Of a DNA stretch of 64,000 bases, positions 1 through 8,559 are shown piece after piece. Source of the stretch: an uncultured Collinsella sp. (lineage in GTDB: Bacteria > Actinomycetota > Coriobacteriia > Coriobacteriales > Coriobacteriaceae); NCBI GenBank assembly GCA_905209455.1, contig CAJLTA010000008.1, forward strand, positions 7,209-71,208, read 5' to 3'. The notes below the pieces were generated by a model. The model worked only from the letters and a program-made list of their open reading frames with translations, ran no database searches and was not told the origin of the DNA. The translations under genes were made by a program, and so were the position numbers. The stretch's first letter is position 1, and each line of letters opens with the position of its first letter.

Positions 1-193
1 CGACAAAAAATGCCAGGCGCGCCAGAAAGCCCACGATATCGCGCCGGTCGTCCGCTTCTCCCAGATCTGGCGCCGCATGGGCGCCCAACCTCACGTTCGA
101 CGCGGCCGAATACCGCGAGCCCCGGGGTCTTCCCTGCGGGGCCGCTCGTGCGGCTGGCCCATCACCAGCATTGCTGGCGCCATGTCTTCTCAT
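1..193 (-). CDS. N-terminal fragment of a membrane protein, runs off the window (signal peptidase or sortase candidate)
   Basis: An open frame starts at the ATG at 193-191 and runs off the left edge of the window. Its ATG overlaps the TGA stop of the surface-protein gene (ATGA, 193-190), so the two are probably translationally coupled. The 64 visible residues are a polar, Arg/Ala-rich cytoplasmic tail followed by the sequence DIVGFLARLAFFV, which looks like the beginning of a transmembrane helix. Signal peptidase I and sortase genes often sit directly after such surface-protein genes and have this tail-then-helix layout, so either is a reasonable guess. No catalytic motif lies inside the window, so the identity is inference only. 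Confidence 0.6.
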   Translation of the reverse strand, partial: MRRHGASNAGDGPAARAAPQGRPRGSRYSAASNVRLGAHAAPDLGEADDRRDIVGFLARLAFFV

Positions 194-3100
194 AGGCGCC
201 CGCCCCTCTTGGAGCCGCGGCGTAAACGCAGCGCAACCATGCCCGTAGCCAACAGCACGCCGGCGGCCAAAATCGCCAGGGCATAGATGGGGTTGCGCGT
301 AATACCCGTAGGCACCGCGACCTGTCGGGAATTGGTGGCCTTAGCTTCAACGGCAACGGTCACACGCGGACCGTTGAGCGTGCCGCTCGCACCCGTAAGC
401 TCGGCGTGGTACCCCAACGACGAATAATCGTCTTCGCTCACGGTATAGACCGCGTTGTAATCCAGCGCCTTAATCGAAACGGTCAGGCCGTCCTTAACGG
501 CAAACGGCACGGTCGCCTTGCCCTGGCCATCGGCCGTAAAGGCCGTCTTGTTTTCCACGGTCTCGGCCCGATCATTCGGTCGCGCCACGAGCGCATGGCT
601 GCCTTGGGCAGACGCATCCGAATACTCGATGGCGTAGGTCTGACCAGCCTTGAGGCCCGTAAAGGTCGCCGTCATCTTAAAGTAGGCACGCTTGTCGCCC
701 ATATTGCCCGTAACGCTCTTGGAAACCTTGAGTGTGTAGGTGCGCGGGGTGAATCGTGCGTATACGCATCCCGTATGGCGATCTTTTACGTTGTACGTAT
801 AGGTGGGTGAAGACGACAGCAGCTCCGGGGCGTCCGGATTCGATAGGTCGTACCAACCCTCAAAGTGATAGCCCTCCTTGGGAGCGGCCACCGCCTCCAC
901 AAACGTGCCGTCATCCACAAAGTAGGCAACGCCCGATTTTTTGTACGCGTCCTCGTCCTTGCCCGAGCCATCCCCGGCATCGATGGAGCCCTTTGCCCCC
1001 TTAAGCTTGGAGCTGACCGTGCCGCCCGTCGTTACGTTGCTCCACGTGCCATCGGCATTTTTAAGCTGGGCAACAAAGGCCTGACGATACTTCCATTGCG
1101 CCACGAACGTCGCGCCCTGGCTCTCGGGAATGTTTTCGACGGTTACCGCATCGCCCACAGCACCGGTATCCGGATTGACCTTCTTGCCCTTAATGGTAAG
1201 AGTGCCGGAATCCGTGGTGCCCTCGGGAGCTGTATGGGTCACCGTGTGTTTGGCATCGAAGCGAACGGCTTTTCCCGAGCCCGCGTACTCCCAGCCCATA
1301 AACTTCCAGTCGTCGTTTTGTCCAACGGCAGCATGGGAGGTATAGCTCGCTCCAGCGCCAGAAAGCTGTACGAAATCGCCCGTGGACTCATTGTACGGAT
1401 CGTAGTGATACGCTTTGCCGCCGTTCACATCGTATTGAACGCCTGCCTTGGAAAACACGAGGTGCACTTTGTAGTGCTTCGTGACCTTGTCGACCTCAAA
1501 GCGATAGGTACCATCTTCCAATCTGGTCCAATGTGCGTCGTCGTCTGCGGAATAGAACTCGCCGTTGACAAAAGCACCGATAAAGACTGCCCCGTCATCG
1601 CGTTTGGCATCGACCATAAAGTAGGAGTTCTTCTCCTGTTTACCTACGTAGTTTTTGGCATAGGTAAAGTCCGCCGTCTTGGTATTGGCGTTATAAAAAT
1701 ACGTTCCGCTTCCGTTGGGCGTCGTGTATGTCTCGATGCGATAGAACTCCCTAAACGAGATATTGTCGAGGAAGTTGCCGGTCGAATTGCTCCCGTTGGC
1801 CGTGTTGTAGGCCACAAAAGCAAAGACGCTCTGGTTTTGGCCATCCGGAATGGTGTAGGTATAGTCGTAGTCAACCTTTTTGCTCTGCTCGAGCGCGTTG
1901 GAACCGTAGGAAGCCCACGCGTCGTTTTCGGACGCCATGATCCATACGCACCATTTTTCGGTATGCTCCGCATCGGCCGTCCATGAGAACGCGCTTCCGC
2001 TGGACGCATTGGCAAATCCGCCCACTTTGTCAAACTTGGTTGAATACAGGATGATCTTTTTGCTGCAGCCCGATTGGGAAAAATTGACCACATCCAAGCC
2101 GACATAGTTGTCGACGCTCATTTGAATCCATTGAACAATTTGCTGGTACTGATCGAGTGCCTTTTGATTGTCCTTGTACGGCTCGTTTTCTTGTCGCGGA
2201 CCGATGATAAGGGCCATGGCGTCTCGACCCGAGCGGCCGCGGTGGTCGAGCCCCCACTCGTACTGTTTTCCCGGCTCGGTCGTCACATATTGGTAGAGCG
2301 AACTCGCCTCGTGTGCGTTGAGCTCGGCTGCATAGTCACCATCGGAGGGCGTAAACGTAACAGAATGCCCAACTGGGACGATATAGTAGTCGTTCTTGGC
2401 AACGATCTCGATACGATGGTCCGTCTCGGTCGTACGCCAATGGGGCGAGCACAACGTAAACTTGCTGGGCCTCTGGTTCCCTAGATGTATATCCTCTTCA
2501 AAGCTGCCGTTAGCAATGTTCGTATTCTCGTTCTTAAGATTCGAGGTCGAGAACGCATAGTTTGTGAGCGTTGTCATGGTCTCGGACGAATTTTCCCAAT
2601 ACACCTTGGCAAAGTCGCTATAGATGTCGCGTGTGCCCTGCTTTTCCACGTGAACGTCGTTGACCAGATTACCAAACCACTCCCGGTATTGTTCGTTCTC
2701 CCCCGTAAGATTTGAATCGTAGCAAGTCAGCGCAAGCATCGTTTTGTCGGACGCTGCGGTATAGTCAGCCTGATAGGCAAACTCATCGTCTTCCTCGGGA
2801 AGATTTCGATAATAATGCGTGCTGTTGGTGCCAAAGGAGAACCAACCCTGTCCGTTAGAGCTTACGAGCCACACCGAAAGCGCAATGCGACCGTCGCTCT
2901 GTTCAAACGAAAAGTGGGATCCATCAGCACTGTTACCAGCAAATCCGCCGTTTGCAGCAAAGGGATCGCTGTAAACGGTGTACTGCTCAACGGTATTTCC
3001 CTGGGGCATCTTGACCTGCGCCTTAAGCCAAGCCCGCAGCTGCATAAGCTGGTCTTGGCCTGCGCTGTTAATCGACAGATTCTCCTGTTGAGGACCCATC

Positions 3101-3495
3101 GTGAGCATCAGCACGTCGTGGTCGGTTGCGGCGCGATGGTTTAGGCCCCACTCGTACGTGGCGCCGCTCTGGGTGGAAAAGGTGGTGTAGGTTGATCCAG
3201 GTTCAAAATAAAGATTGGTGCCCTGTGGCCTAGAATTCCACGCAAGCGCAAAGTGATTGCCGTTAGCTTGTTTGGTGTTCGTTTGGGGCTTGAGGAGCTG
3301 CGTGGAAAGCTCGAGCTTCATCGTCTCGCCGATTCTCTCATTCGGAGAGGTCGTCGACCAGCCAGTAGCTTGGTTAAGAAAGTTTGGGTTTGTTATAAGG
3401 TTGCCATCGTCACCGTACGCGCGCGAGGGCAACCCCCCCCCGGCCATAACGAACACGCATAAGGCCGCTGCCAACATCATAAAGGTGCGGCGCAT
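190..3495 (-). CDS. Large secreted cell-wall surface protein with duplicated module, InlB-like repeats and C-terminal anchor
   Basis: This 1101-residue protein has a signal peptide at residues 1-28 (MRRTFMMLAAALCVF..., ending SRAYG). Two related modules follow, at about 30-325 and 330-650. Each carries the signature YEWGL(N/D)HR followed by a GP(Q/R)QEN motif, so the region is an internal duplication. Next come InlB/Listeria-Bacteroides-type segments ending in FVAQWKY and VYARFTPR. Residues 919-1055 resemble a pilin-type isopeptide domain. The C-terminus has VPTGI, a hydrophobic helix and a basic tail, like a variant sortase signal. No enzyme motif was seen; adhesion or glycan binding is inferred. 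The frame is open up to 3672, but a good promoter lies inside that extension, so the start at 3495 is preferred. A GTG at 3525 behind a G-run is an alternative. Confidence 0.8.
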   Translation of the reverse strand: MRRTFMMLAAALCVFVMAGGGLPSRAYGDDGNLITNPNFLNQATGWSTTSPNERIGETMKLELSTQLLKPQTNTKQANGNHFALAWNSRPQGTNLYFEPGSTYTTFSTQSGATYEWGLNHRAATDHDVLMLTMGPQQENLSINSAGQDQLMQLRAWLKAQVKMPQGNTVEQYTVYSDPFAANGGFAGNSADGSHFSFEQSDGRIALSVWLVSSNGQGWFSFGTNSTHYYRNLPEEDDEFAYQADYTAASDKTMLALTCYDSNLTGENEQYREWFGNLVNDVHVEKQGTRDIYSDFAKVYWENSSETMTTLTNYAFSTSNLKNENTNIANGSFEEDIHLGNQRPSKFTLCSPHWRTTETDHRIEIVAKNDYYIVPVGHSVTFTPSDGDYAAELNAHEASSLYQYVTTEPGKQYEWGLDHRGRSGRDAMALIIGPRQENEPYKDNQKALDQYQQIVQWIQMSVDNYVGLDVVNFSQSGCSKKIILYSTKFDKVGGFANASSGSAFSWTADAEHTEKWCVWIMASENDAWASYGSNALEQSKKVDYDYTYTIPDGQNQSVFAFVAYNTANGSNSTGNFLDNISFREFYRIETYTTPNGSGTYFYNANTKTADFTYAKNYVGKQEKNSYFMVDAKRDDGAVFIGAFVNGEFYSADDDAHWTRLEDGTYRFEVDKVTKHYKVHLVFSKAGVQYDVNGGKAYHYDPYNESTGDFVQLSGAGASYTSHAAVGQNDDWKFMGWEYAGSGKAVRFDAKHTVTHTAPEGTTDSGTLTIKGKKVNPDTGAVGDAVTVENIPESQGATFVAQWKYRQAFVAQLKNADGTWSNVTTGGTVSSKLKGAKGSIDAGDGSGKDEDAYKKSGVAYFVDDGTFVEAVAAPKEGYHFEGWYDLSNPDAPELLSSSPTYTYNVKDRHTGCVYARFTPRTYTLKVSKSVTGNMGDKRAYFKMTATFTGLKAGQTYAIEYSDASAQGSHALVARPNDRAETVENKTAFTADGQGKATVPFAVKDGLTVSIKALDYNAVYTVSEDDYSSLGYHAELTGASGTLNGPRVTVAVEAKATNSRQVAVPTGITRNPIYALAILAAGVLLATGMVALRLRRGSKRGGRL

Positions 3496-3595
3496 CGACG
3501 CAATATGACCGAAAGGACCCTGCACGGGCGCATCCCCCCCAGCCGCAGCCCGAGCTTTCGCGCAAGCTGCACAAGTAGTTCGTTTAAGCTTTTTG

Positions 3596-3624
3596 ATTCT
3601 ACAACCAGCCCAGGGCAAAAGCAA
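3596..3624 (-). promoter_or_regulatory. Sigma-70-type promoter for the surface-protein operon
   Basis: On the minus strand, TTGCTT (3624-3619) and TAGAAT (3601-3596) are separated by exactly 17 bp. Transcription would start near 3589, giving a 5' leader of about 95 nt before the ATG at 3495. Its position argues against the longer open frame that begins at 3672. Confidence 0.6.
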
Positions 3625-3695
3625 AATCATGCGTGACCGATTTGCAGTCATTTTTCGCATCATTTTTCGCATTGTGCTGGTAGTGCGGCGAAAGT

Positions 3696-3723
3696 AGCTA
3701 AAAAGCCCCGTCCTAAATTAGCT
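3696..3723. repeat. Short palindromic repeat, GGGACGGGG type
   Basis: AGCTAA and TTAGCT flank a core that reads AAGCCCCGTCC. The same core occurs at 29339-29407 and 42199-42235 with different flanks. It overlaps the stop codon of the LysR gene and probably also serves as a transcript end between two minus-strand genes. Confidence 0.6.
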
Positions 3724-4600
3724 AGTTAAGGAGTTGGGCCATGGCGTTGACGAATTTTTGGACTTGGAGGGTGGGCTCGAGCGGGTAGTGCAGAAAGACT
3801 GGCACCTCGCGGCCGCACAGGAACGGCACGCCCACAAAGGCCGGGTGCACCCCTGACCATGCGCCACAGGTGAGTACCGCATCGCCCTTTTCCTCCGCCT
3901 CGTTAAAGAGCGCAAAGTCAAAGCTATCCACATCGATCACGTCCACGCCGCCGTCGGCCAAAAGGTCGATGCGTAGGCTGTCCATCGCATCGTTGCCGTG
4001 ACGGAGCACGCGCAGGCGCATGCCCTCTAGGTCGGCAACCGTAATGCGATTCTTGCGCGCCAGCGGGCTCGCGCGCGGCAGGTCGATATAAAACGGTACG
4101 TTAACGATGTGGAGCTTTTGGCAAGCGTCGCCCCAGCGTGGGGTAGAAAAACTCGACTGCACCACATCGACCTCGCGGCCCAAGCTGCGCATGACGGTCT
4201 CGCGCTCGTCGTAGAGGTCACTTACCGGCACGATCTCAAATCGTAGCGACGGTTCCAGATCGTGGATGCCCGACCACATCGACAGCGTCTGGCGTCCTGG
4301 GCACATCATTGACACGCCCAGGCGCACGGCACCACCATCGCCCGCCGCGCGTCGGGCACGGCGCAGCGCGTCCTCGGACTGCCGCATGATCGAGCGCGCG
4401 TCGTCCACCAGCAGTGCGCCGGCCGGCGTCACCTTGACGCCCGAGTGCGAGCGCTCGAACAACGTGATGCCGAACTCGGCCTCGAAGCCCGACACCTGCT
4501 TGACGAGGGCCGGGGTCGACACGCGCAATCTTGCCGCCGCACGCGAGAAGCTCCCCAGCTCCGCGGCGGCCGATATGGCCTCAAGTCGTCGATCGTACAC
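3722..4600 (-). CDS. LysR-family transcriptional regulator
   Basis: This 292-residue protein has an N-terminal winged helix-turn-helix (LEAISAAAELGSFSRAAARL) and a LysR substrate-binding domain over the rest. I start it at the GTG at 4600-4598 because GGGAG lies 6 nt upstream; a longer frame to 4633 lacks a ribosome site. It is divergent from the SDR/MFS/Gfo-Idh operon, the normal arrangement for a LysR activator and its target. The inducer is unknown and is presumably the substrate or an intermediate of that operon. The shared 233 bp intergenic region contains an 11 bp inverted repeat. Confidence 0.85.
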   Translation of the reverse strand: MYDRRLEAISAAAELGSFSRAAARLRVSTPALVKQVSGFEAEFGITLFERSHSGVKVTPAGALLVDDARSIMRQSEDALRRARRAAGDGGAVRLGVSMMCPGRQTLSMWSGIHDLEPSLRFEIVPVSDLYDERETVMRSLGREVDVVQSSFSTPRWGDACQKLHIVNVPFYIDLPRASPLARKNRITVADLEGMRLRVLRHGNDAMDSLRIDLLADGGVDVIDVDSFDFALFNEAEEKGDAVLTCGAWSGVHPAFVGVPFLCGREVPVFLHYPLEPTLQVQKFVNAMAQLLN

Positions 4601-4650
4601 GTCAATCTCCCGTTTTCGCGCCCGTGACCGCATGGTGCCACAGGGGGTTG

Positions 4651-4776
4651 TTTTCGCAGGTCACACGCTCAATTGAGAATGAGCTGCATCGCACAGTGTA
4701 AACCTACGGTTAACGCCATTCTAACAAATATGCAATTCACCTGCGCAAATGCAAAGCATACGATAACCTGCGAAAA
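4651..4776. promoter_or_regulatory. Divergent control region: SDR promoter and inverted repeat (candidate LysR sites)
   Basis: TTTTCGCAGGT (4651-4661) and its exact complement ACCTGCGAAAA (4766-4776) form an inverted repeat with arms about 100 bp apart. A promoter for the rightward operon lies between them: TTCACC (4736-4741), 17 bp, TACGAT (4759-4764). The second arm therefore sits at the expected start of transcription. A further inverted repeat, GTGGGTCG...CGACCCAC (4781-4807), lies in the leader. Binding by the adjacent LysR protein is inferred. Confidence 0.5.
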
Positions 4777-4833
4777 CCACGTGGGTCGATTAATGAGAAC
4801 GACCCACAGGGAGGCACAAGAAGGGAAGTTCCT

Positions 4834-5715
4834 ATGAGCAACTGGCTTAAGCTCGAGGGCGATGTCTGCGCCGTAACCGGCGCACTCGGCGGTATGGGCG
4901 TCGCGATTTGCCGCGAGTTCGCCCGCAACGGCGCCAACGTCGTCCTGCTCGACCTGGACGAGGAAAAGGTCAAGGCCGCAGCCGCCGACCTCGCCGCCGA
5001 GTTTGGAATCCACGCCGAGGGCTACAAGATGAACGCCACCGACGAGGCCGAGGTTCAGGCCGCCGTCGATGCCACCATCGCCGACTTCGGCCGTGTCGAC
5101 GTCCTCGTCAACACCGCCGGTATCCTGCGCTTCGCCGCCATGGAGGACCTGCCGCTCTCCGACTGGAACGAGGTCATCAACGTCAACCTCACCGGCTACT
5201 TCATCACCTCGCAGCGCTTTGGTCGCGAAATGATCAAGGCCGGCCAGGGTCGCCTGGTGCACGTCTCGACCGTCGCCAGCCACTCTCCCGAGACGTTCTC
5301 GGGCGTGTACAGCTCCACCAAGGCCGGCGTCAACATGATGTCCAAGATGCTCGCCGCCGAATGGGGCCCCTACGGCGTGCGCTCCAACTGCGTCGAGCCC
5401 TGCTTCGTTAAGACCCCGATGTCGGCCAACTTCTACGCCGACCCCGAGGTCGAAAAGAGCCGCAGCCGTCTGATCGCCACGCGCCGCATCGGCGAGGTTA
5501 GCGATATCGCCAACGCCGTCATGTTCCTGGCGTCCACGCGCTCGGACTTTACCACCGGCGACGCCATCAAGGTCGACGGCGGCTTCTCCAACATGATGGG
5601 CGACCTCACCGCCAAGCCCGGCGGCCGTCGCGCCTATGCCGACAACTACCTTAAGAACAAGGGTGTCGAGCTCTGGTCCGATGAGTCCGGCGTCGCCAAG
5701 CCGACTGACCAGTAA
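4834..5715 (+). CDS. Short-chain dehydrogenase/reductase (SDR), NAD(P)-dependent
   Basis: This 293-residue classical SDR has the Rossmann glycine motif TGALGGMG at residues 15-22, the NTAG structural motif near 93, and an active site with Ser145 and the YxxxK pair Tyr159/Lys163. SDR enzymes oxidise or reduce an alcohol/ketone with NAD(P). It is the first gene of an operon with an MFS transporter and a Gfo/Idh/MocA oxidoreductase, which suggests stepwise oxidation of an imported polyol, sugar acid or cyclic hydroxy acid. The substrate cannot be read from sequence. The start follows GAAGGGAAG. The C-terminal tail after about residue 255 is longer than in minimal SDRs. Confidence 0.85.
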   Translation: MSNWLKLEGDVCAVTGALGGMGVAICREFARNGANVVLLDLDEEKVKAAAADLAAEFGIHAEGYKMNATDEAEVQAAVDATIADFGRVDVLVNTAGILRFAAMEDLPLSDWNEVINVNLTGYFITSQRFGREMIKAGQGRLVHVSTVASHSPETFSGVYSSTKAGVNMMSKMLAAEWGPYGVRSNCVEPCFVKTPMSANFYADPEVEKSRSRLIATRRIGEVSDIANAVMFLASTRSDFTTGDAIKVDGGFSNMMGDLTAKPGGRRAYADNYLKNKGVELWSDESGVAKPTDQ

Positions 5716-5781
5716 ACCAACCTGACAGGGAGGCCCCGCGGACACGCCTGTTCCTCCCCCGTATCGATTAGAAAGAGTCCA

Positions 5782-7038
5782 ATGGCTTCCACCAACTCCA
5801 ACAAGGGTCGCGCCGTCGTGCTTTCCGCCGCGTGCGTCACCATGTTCTTCATCAGCTCCATCGCGCTGTATTCCGTCGTGAGCAAGAACCTGCTCGCCGT
5901 CTACCCCGAGTGGTCCAGCGCTCTTACCTGGGCCTTCCCCGTCTTCCAGACCATCATGGCCGTGACGGGCATCTTCGCCGGCCGCATCTCCGATAAAATC
6001 GGCCCCCGCAACGTCGTGATCGCCGCCGCCGCGTGCTACGGCCTGGGCTGGTTCATGTCCGGCACCGTCACCGAGCCGTGGCAGTTCTACCTGTGGTTCT
6101 CGCTCGTCGCCGCCATCGGCAACGGCCTGGGCTACAACCCCGCACTCACCACCGGCCAAAAGTGGTTCATCGACAAGAAGGGTCTCGCCTCCGGCATCAC
6201 CCTGGCCGCTTCGACCGCCGGTCCCGCCGTGCTGTCCCCGGTGCTCGCCTCGCTGCTCATCCCGAGCCTGGGCATCTTTGGCGCCCTTAAGGCGCTCGGC
6301 GTCATCTTCTTTGTGACGATCGCCGCCTCCGCCCTGTTCCTGAAGGCCCCCGAGGCCGGTTGGCTGCCCGAGGGCTTCGAGGCCCCCAAGGGCGGCGCGC
6401 ACGCTGGCACCTTCGGCGACCTCACCCCGGGCGAGATGGTCAAGACCCCGCGCTTCTGGGTCCTCATCGTCACCTTCGCCTTTGCCGCCACCGCGGGCAC
6501 CCTGCTCGTGGGCAAGGTTGCCTCCATCGCCGCCGTTCAGCTCTTCGCCGACCCCACGAGCGCCGCGGCCGTCGCCCTCGGCGGTGTGGTGGTCTCCGTC
6601 AACACCTGCGCCAACCTGGTCGGCCGTCTGTCCTTTGGCCAGATCATCGACAAGCTCGGCGCCTATAAGTCGCTGCTCATCAGCCTTGTCGTCACCATCG
6701 TCGCACTCGTCATCATGTCGATGAGCTTTACGCAGGCCATGTTCTTTGTGGCGCTCGCTCTGCTCGGCTTTAGCTTTGGCGCTCTGCTCGTCATCTACCC
6801 GCCGCTCACCGGTGGCGCCTTTGGCACCAGTAACATCGGCGTCAACTACGGCATCATGTTTTTGGGTTATGCCGCTTCCACCTGGATCAGCCAGCCCATC
6901 ACCGCCGTGCTGTATCACGCCGAGGCCGGCAGCGCCGCCTACCAGCAGTCCTTCTACGGCGCCATTGTGATCGCCGCCATCGCCGTCGTGCTCACCGTCT
7001 ACATGATGGTCTCCGACAGCAAGAAGAAGTCCGCCTAG
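5782..7038 (+). CDS. Major facilitator superfamily transporter, OFA (oxalate/formate antiporter-like) type
   Basis: This 418-residue polytopic membrane protein appears to have twelve hydrophobic segments and the MFS loop motif GRISDKIGPR after the second helix. The GLGYNPALTTGQKWF region is typical of OFA-type monocarboxylate or oxalate antiporters. It lies 66 bp after the SDR gene and 70 bp before the Gfo/Idh gene, so the three are almost certainly one catabolic unit under the divergent LysR regulator. The likely role is uptake of the organic acid or polyol that the two dehydrogenases act on. Which substrate is unknown. Confidence 0.8.
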   Translation: MASTNSNKGRAVVLSAACVTMFFISSIALYSVVSKNLLAVYPEWSSALTWAFPVFQTIMAVTGIFAGRISDKIGPRNVVIAAAACYGLGWFMSGTVTEPWQFYLWFSLVAAIGNGLGYNPALTTGQKWFIDKKGLASGITLAASTAGPAVLSPVLASLLIPSLGIFGALKALGVIFFVTIAASALFLKAPEAGWLPEGFEAPKGGAHAGTFGDLTPGEMVKTPRFWVLIVTFAFAATAGTLLVGKVASIAAVQLFADPTSAAAVALGGVVVSVNTCANLVGRLSFGQIIDKLGAYKSLLISLVVTIVALVIMSMSFTQAMFFVALALLGFSFGALLVIYPPLTGGAFGTSNIGVNYGIMFLGYAASTWISQPITAVLYHAEAGSAAYQQSFYGAIVIAAIAVVLTVYMMVSDSKKKSA

Positions 7039-7046
7039 TTTTACCG

Positions 7047-7077
7047 ATGCGACAAAGGGACAGCCCCTTTGTCGCAT
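7047..7077. repeat. Palindromic repeat with GGGACAG core
   Basis: ATGCGACAAAGGG and its complement surround the GGGACAG core. It sits between the MFS and Gfo/Idh genes of one operon, where it could stabilise or attenuate the transcript. It belongs to the family also seen at 20407 and 36473. Confidence 0.7.
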
Positions 7078-7107
7078 TCCACTGGTCACCAGTATTAAGG
7101 AGTCGAA

Positions 7108-8148
7108 ATGCCTGAGCTCAACCCCGTCCGCATTGCCGTTATCGGTGCCGGCGCCATGGGCCGCAACCACATCCGCTTTGTCACCGAGGAGCCCGAGGCC
7201 GAGCTCGTCGCCATCGCTGACGCCTTTGAGGGCGCCCGCGCCACGGCCGAGGCCGCCGGCGTGCCGTTTTATACCGATCCCGCCCAGATGATGGACGAGG
7301 TCAAGCCCGAGGCCGTCATTATCGCCACCCCCAACGACCTGCACCTGGGCGTTGCCCGCGAGGCCATCAAGCGCAACATCGTACCGCTGGTCGAAAAGCC
7401 GATCTCCAACGACCTCGAGGATGCTCAGGCCTTCGCCGCCGAGGCCGAGACCGCCGGCGTGCCCGTGCTCGTGGGTCAGCACCGTCGCCACAACCCCTTC
7501 GTCAACAAGGCCAAGGAGATCATCGAGTCCGGCGAGCTGGGCAAGCTCACCGTGTCGAGCTTCCACTATATGATCTATAAGAATGACGAGTACTTCGATG
7601 TCGAGTGGCGTCGCAAGAAGGGTGCCGGCCCGATCCTGGTCAACCTGGTGCACGACGTCGACCTGCTCCGCTACCTGCTGGGCGAGCCCGTTGCCGTCCA
7701 GGGCATGCAGTCCAGCGCCGCCCGCGGTTTTGAGACCGAGGACTCCGCCGTGGTCAACGTCCGTTTTGCCGATGGCGCGCTCGCAAGCATGACCATCTCC
7801 GACGCCACCGCCAGCCCCTGGAACTGGGAGGCAACCGCTCGCGAGGATCCGCAGTATCGCCCCTTCGACGCCGACGCCTACTTTATTGGCGGTACCTTGG
7901 GCGCCTTGTCGCTGCCCCGCCTGCATCAGTTCTCCTACGACGGCGCCTCCAACTGGCACAAGCCGCTGCAGATGGAGATTCCGGCAGTCGACCCCGCGCT
8001 GCCGCACAAGATGCAGCTCAAGCACTTTGTGAAGGTTGTCCGCCGCGAGGTCGAGCCCGTCGTGACGCCCGCCGATAACGTCAAGACGCTCACGCTTCTC
8101 AACGCCATCAAGGAGGCCGCCGAGACCGGCCAGCTCGTCGAGCTGTAA
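7108..8148 (+). CDS. Gfo/Idh/MocA-family NAD(P)-dependent oxidoreductase
   Basis: This 346-residue protein has an N-terminal Rossmann fold with VIGAGAMGRNH at residues 10-20 and the family signature EKPIS with its conserved lysine near residue 95. The C-terminal half is the usual substrate-binding alpha/beta domain. Known members oxidise inositol, glucose-type sugars or related ring polyols. It is the third gene of the SDR/MFS operon; its start follows AAGGAG. The pairing with an SDR and a carboxylate-type MFS points to a polyol, sugar-acid or inositol-like pathway, but no member specific enough to name is visible. Confidence 0.85.
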   Translation: MPELNPVRIAVIGAGAMGRNHIRFVTEEPEAELVAIADAFEGARATAEAAGVPFYTDPAQMMDEVKPEAVIIATPNDLHLGVAREAIKRNIVPLVEKPISNDLEDAQAFAAEAETAGVPVLVGQHRRHNPFVNKAKEIIESGELGKLTVSSFHYMIYKNDEYFDVEWRRKKGAGPILVNLVHDVDLLRYLLGEPVAVQGMQSSAARGFETEDSAVVNVRFADGALASMTISDATASPWNWEATAREDPQYRPFDADAYFIGGTLGALSLPRLHQFSYDGASNWHKPLQMEIPAVDPALPHKMQLKHFVKVVRREVEPVVTPADNVKTLTLLNAIKEAAETGQLVEL

Positions 8149-8221
8149 CGCCTTAGGGCAGACCGCGGCAGAAGCCCCATGCCGAACCCTTCGGTCCGCC
8201 ACCAACAAGCCCCTCTTCTTT

Positions 8222-8256
8222 GCCCCGCGAGCAGCCTCCTGCCCGCGGGGCATTTT
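8222..8256 (+). terminator. Rho-independent terminator of the SDR/MFS/Gfo operon
   Basis: GCCCCGCG (8222-8229) pairs with CGCGGGGC (8244-8251), followed by ATTTT. It lies 74 bp after the Gfo/Idh stop. Confidence 0.75.
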
Positions 8257-8318
8257 GCTACCTTTCCGACGATTTTTCTGGGGCGAGGGGCCATTTTGCA
8301 CCTCGGCCTGATTCGTTC

Positions 8319-8478
8319 GCCACGAAATGCGCCTATCTACTACGTTTAACCGATCGCCCTCAACCGTGCCAAATTTCGCGAAGTAAAAACCGCAGGTAGA
8401 CGGCTTGCGTATTTTCGGAAAACCGGGGGATGGTCGACCCATACGGGTTAAACGTAGTAGATAGGTCATTTTCGTGGC
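8319..8478. repeat. 160 bp element with terminal inverted repeats, copy A
   Basis: The ends are inverted repeats of about 33 bp beginning GCCACGAAA and containing CCTATCTACTACGTTTAACC. The interior contains AAAACCGCAGGTAGA. A second copy lies at 29427-29586 in the opposite orientation and aligns along its whole length. The element occupies most of the 411 bp gap before tex. I see no gene in it. Confidence 0.7.
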
Positions 8479-8559
8479 ACGGCCCAAAACAGTCTTTTGG
8501 GACGGGTGGTATCCTTGGTAGCTCTGTGCTGCAAACGCACCTTTACCGCAAGGAGTTTC

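Noticed and set aside
3496..3672. Surface protein starting at 3672
   Set aside because: The 59 extra residues would place a good promoter inside the coding region and put the signal peptide far from the N-terminus.
4601..4633. LysR gene starting at 4633
   Set aside because: Eleven extra Arg-rich residues without a ribosome site; the GTG at 4600 has GGGAG at 6 nt.
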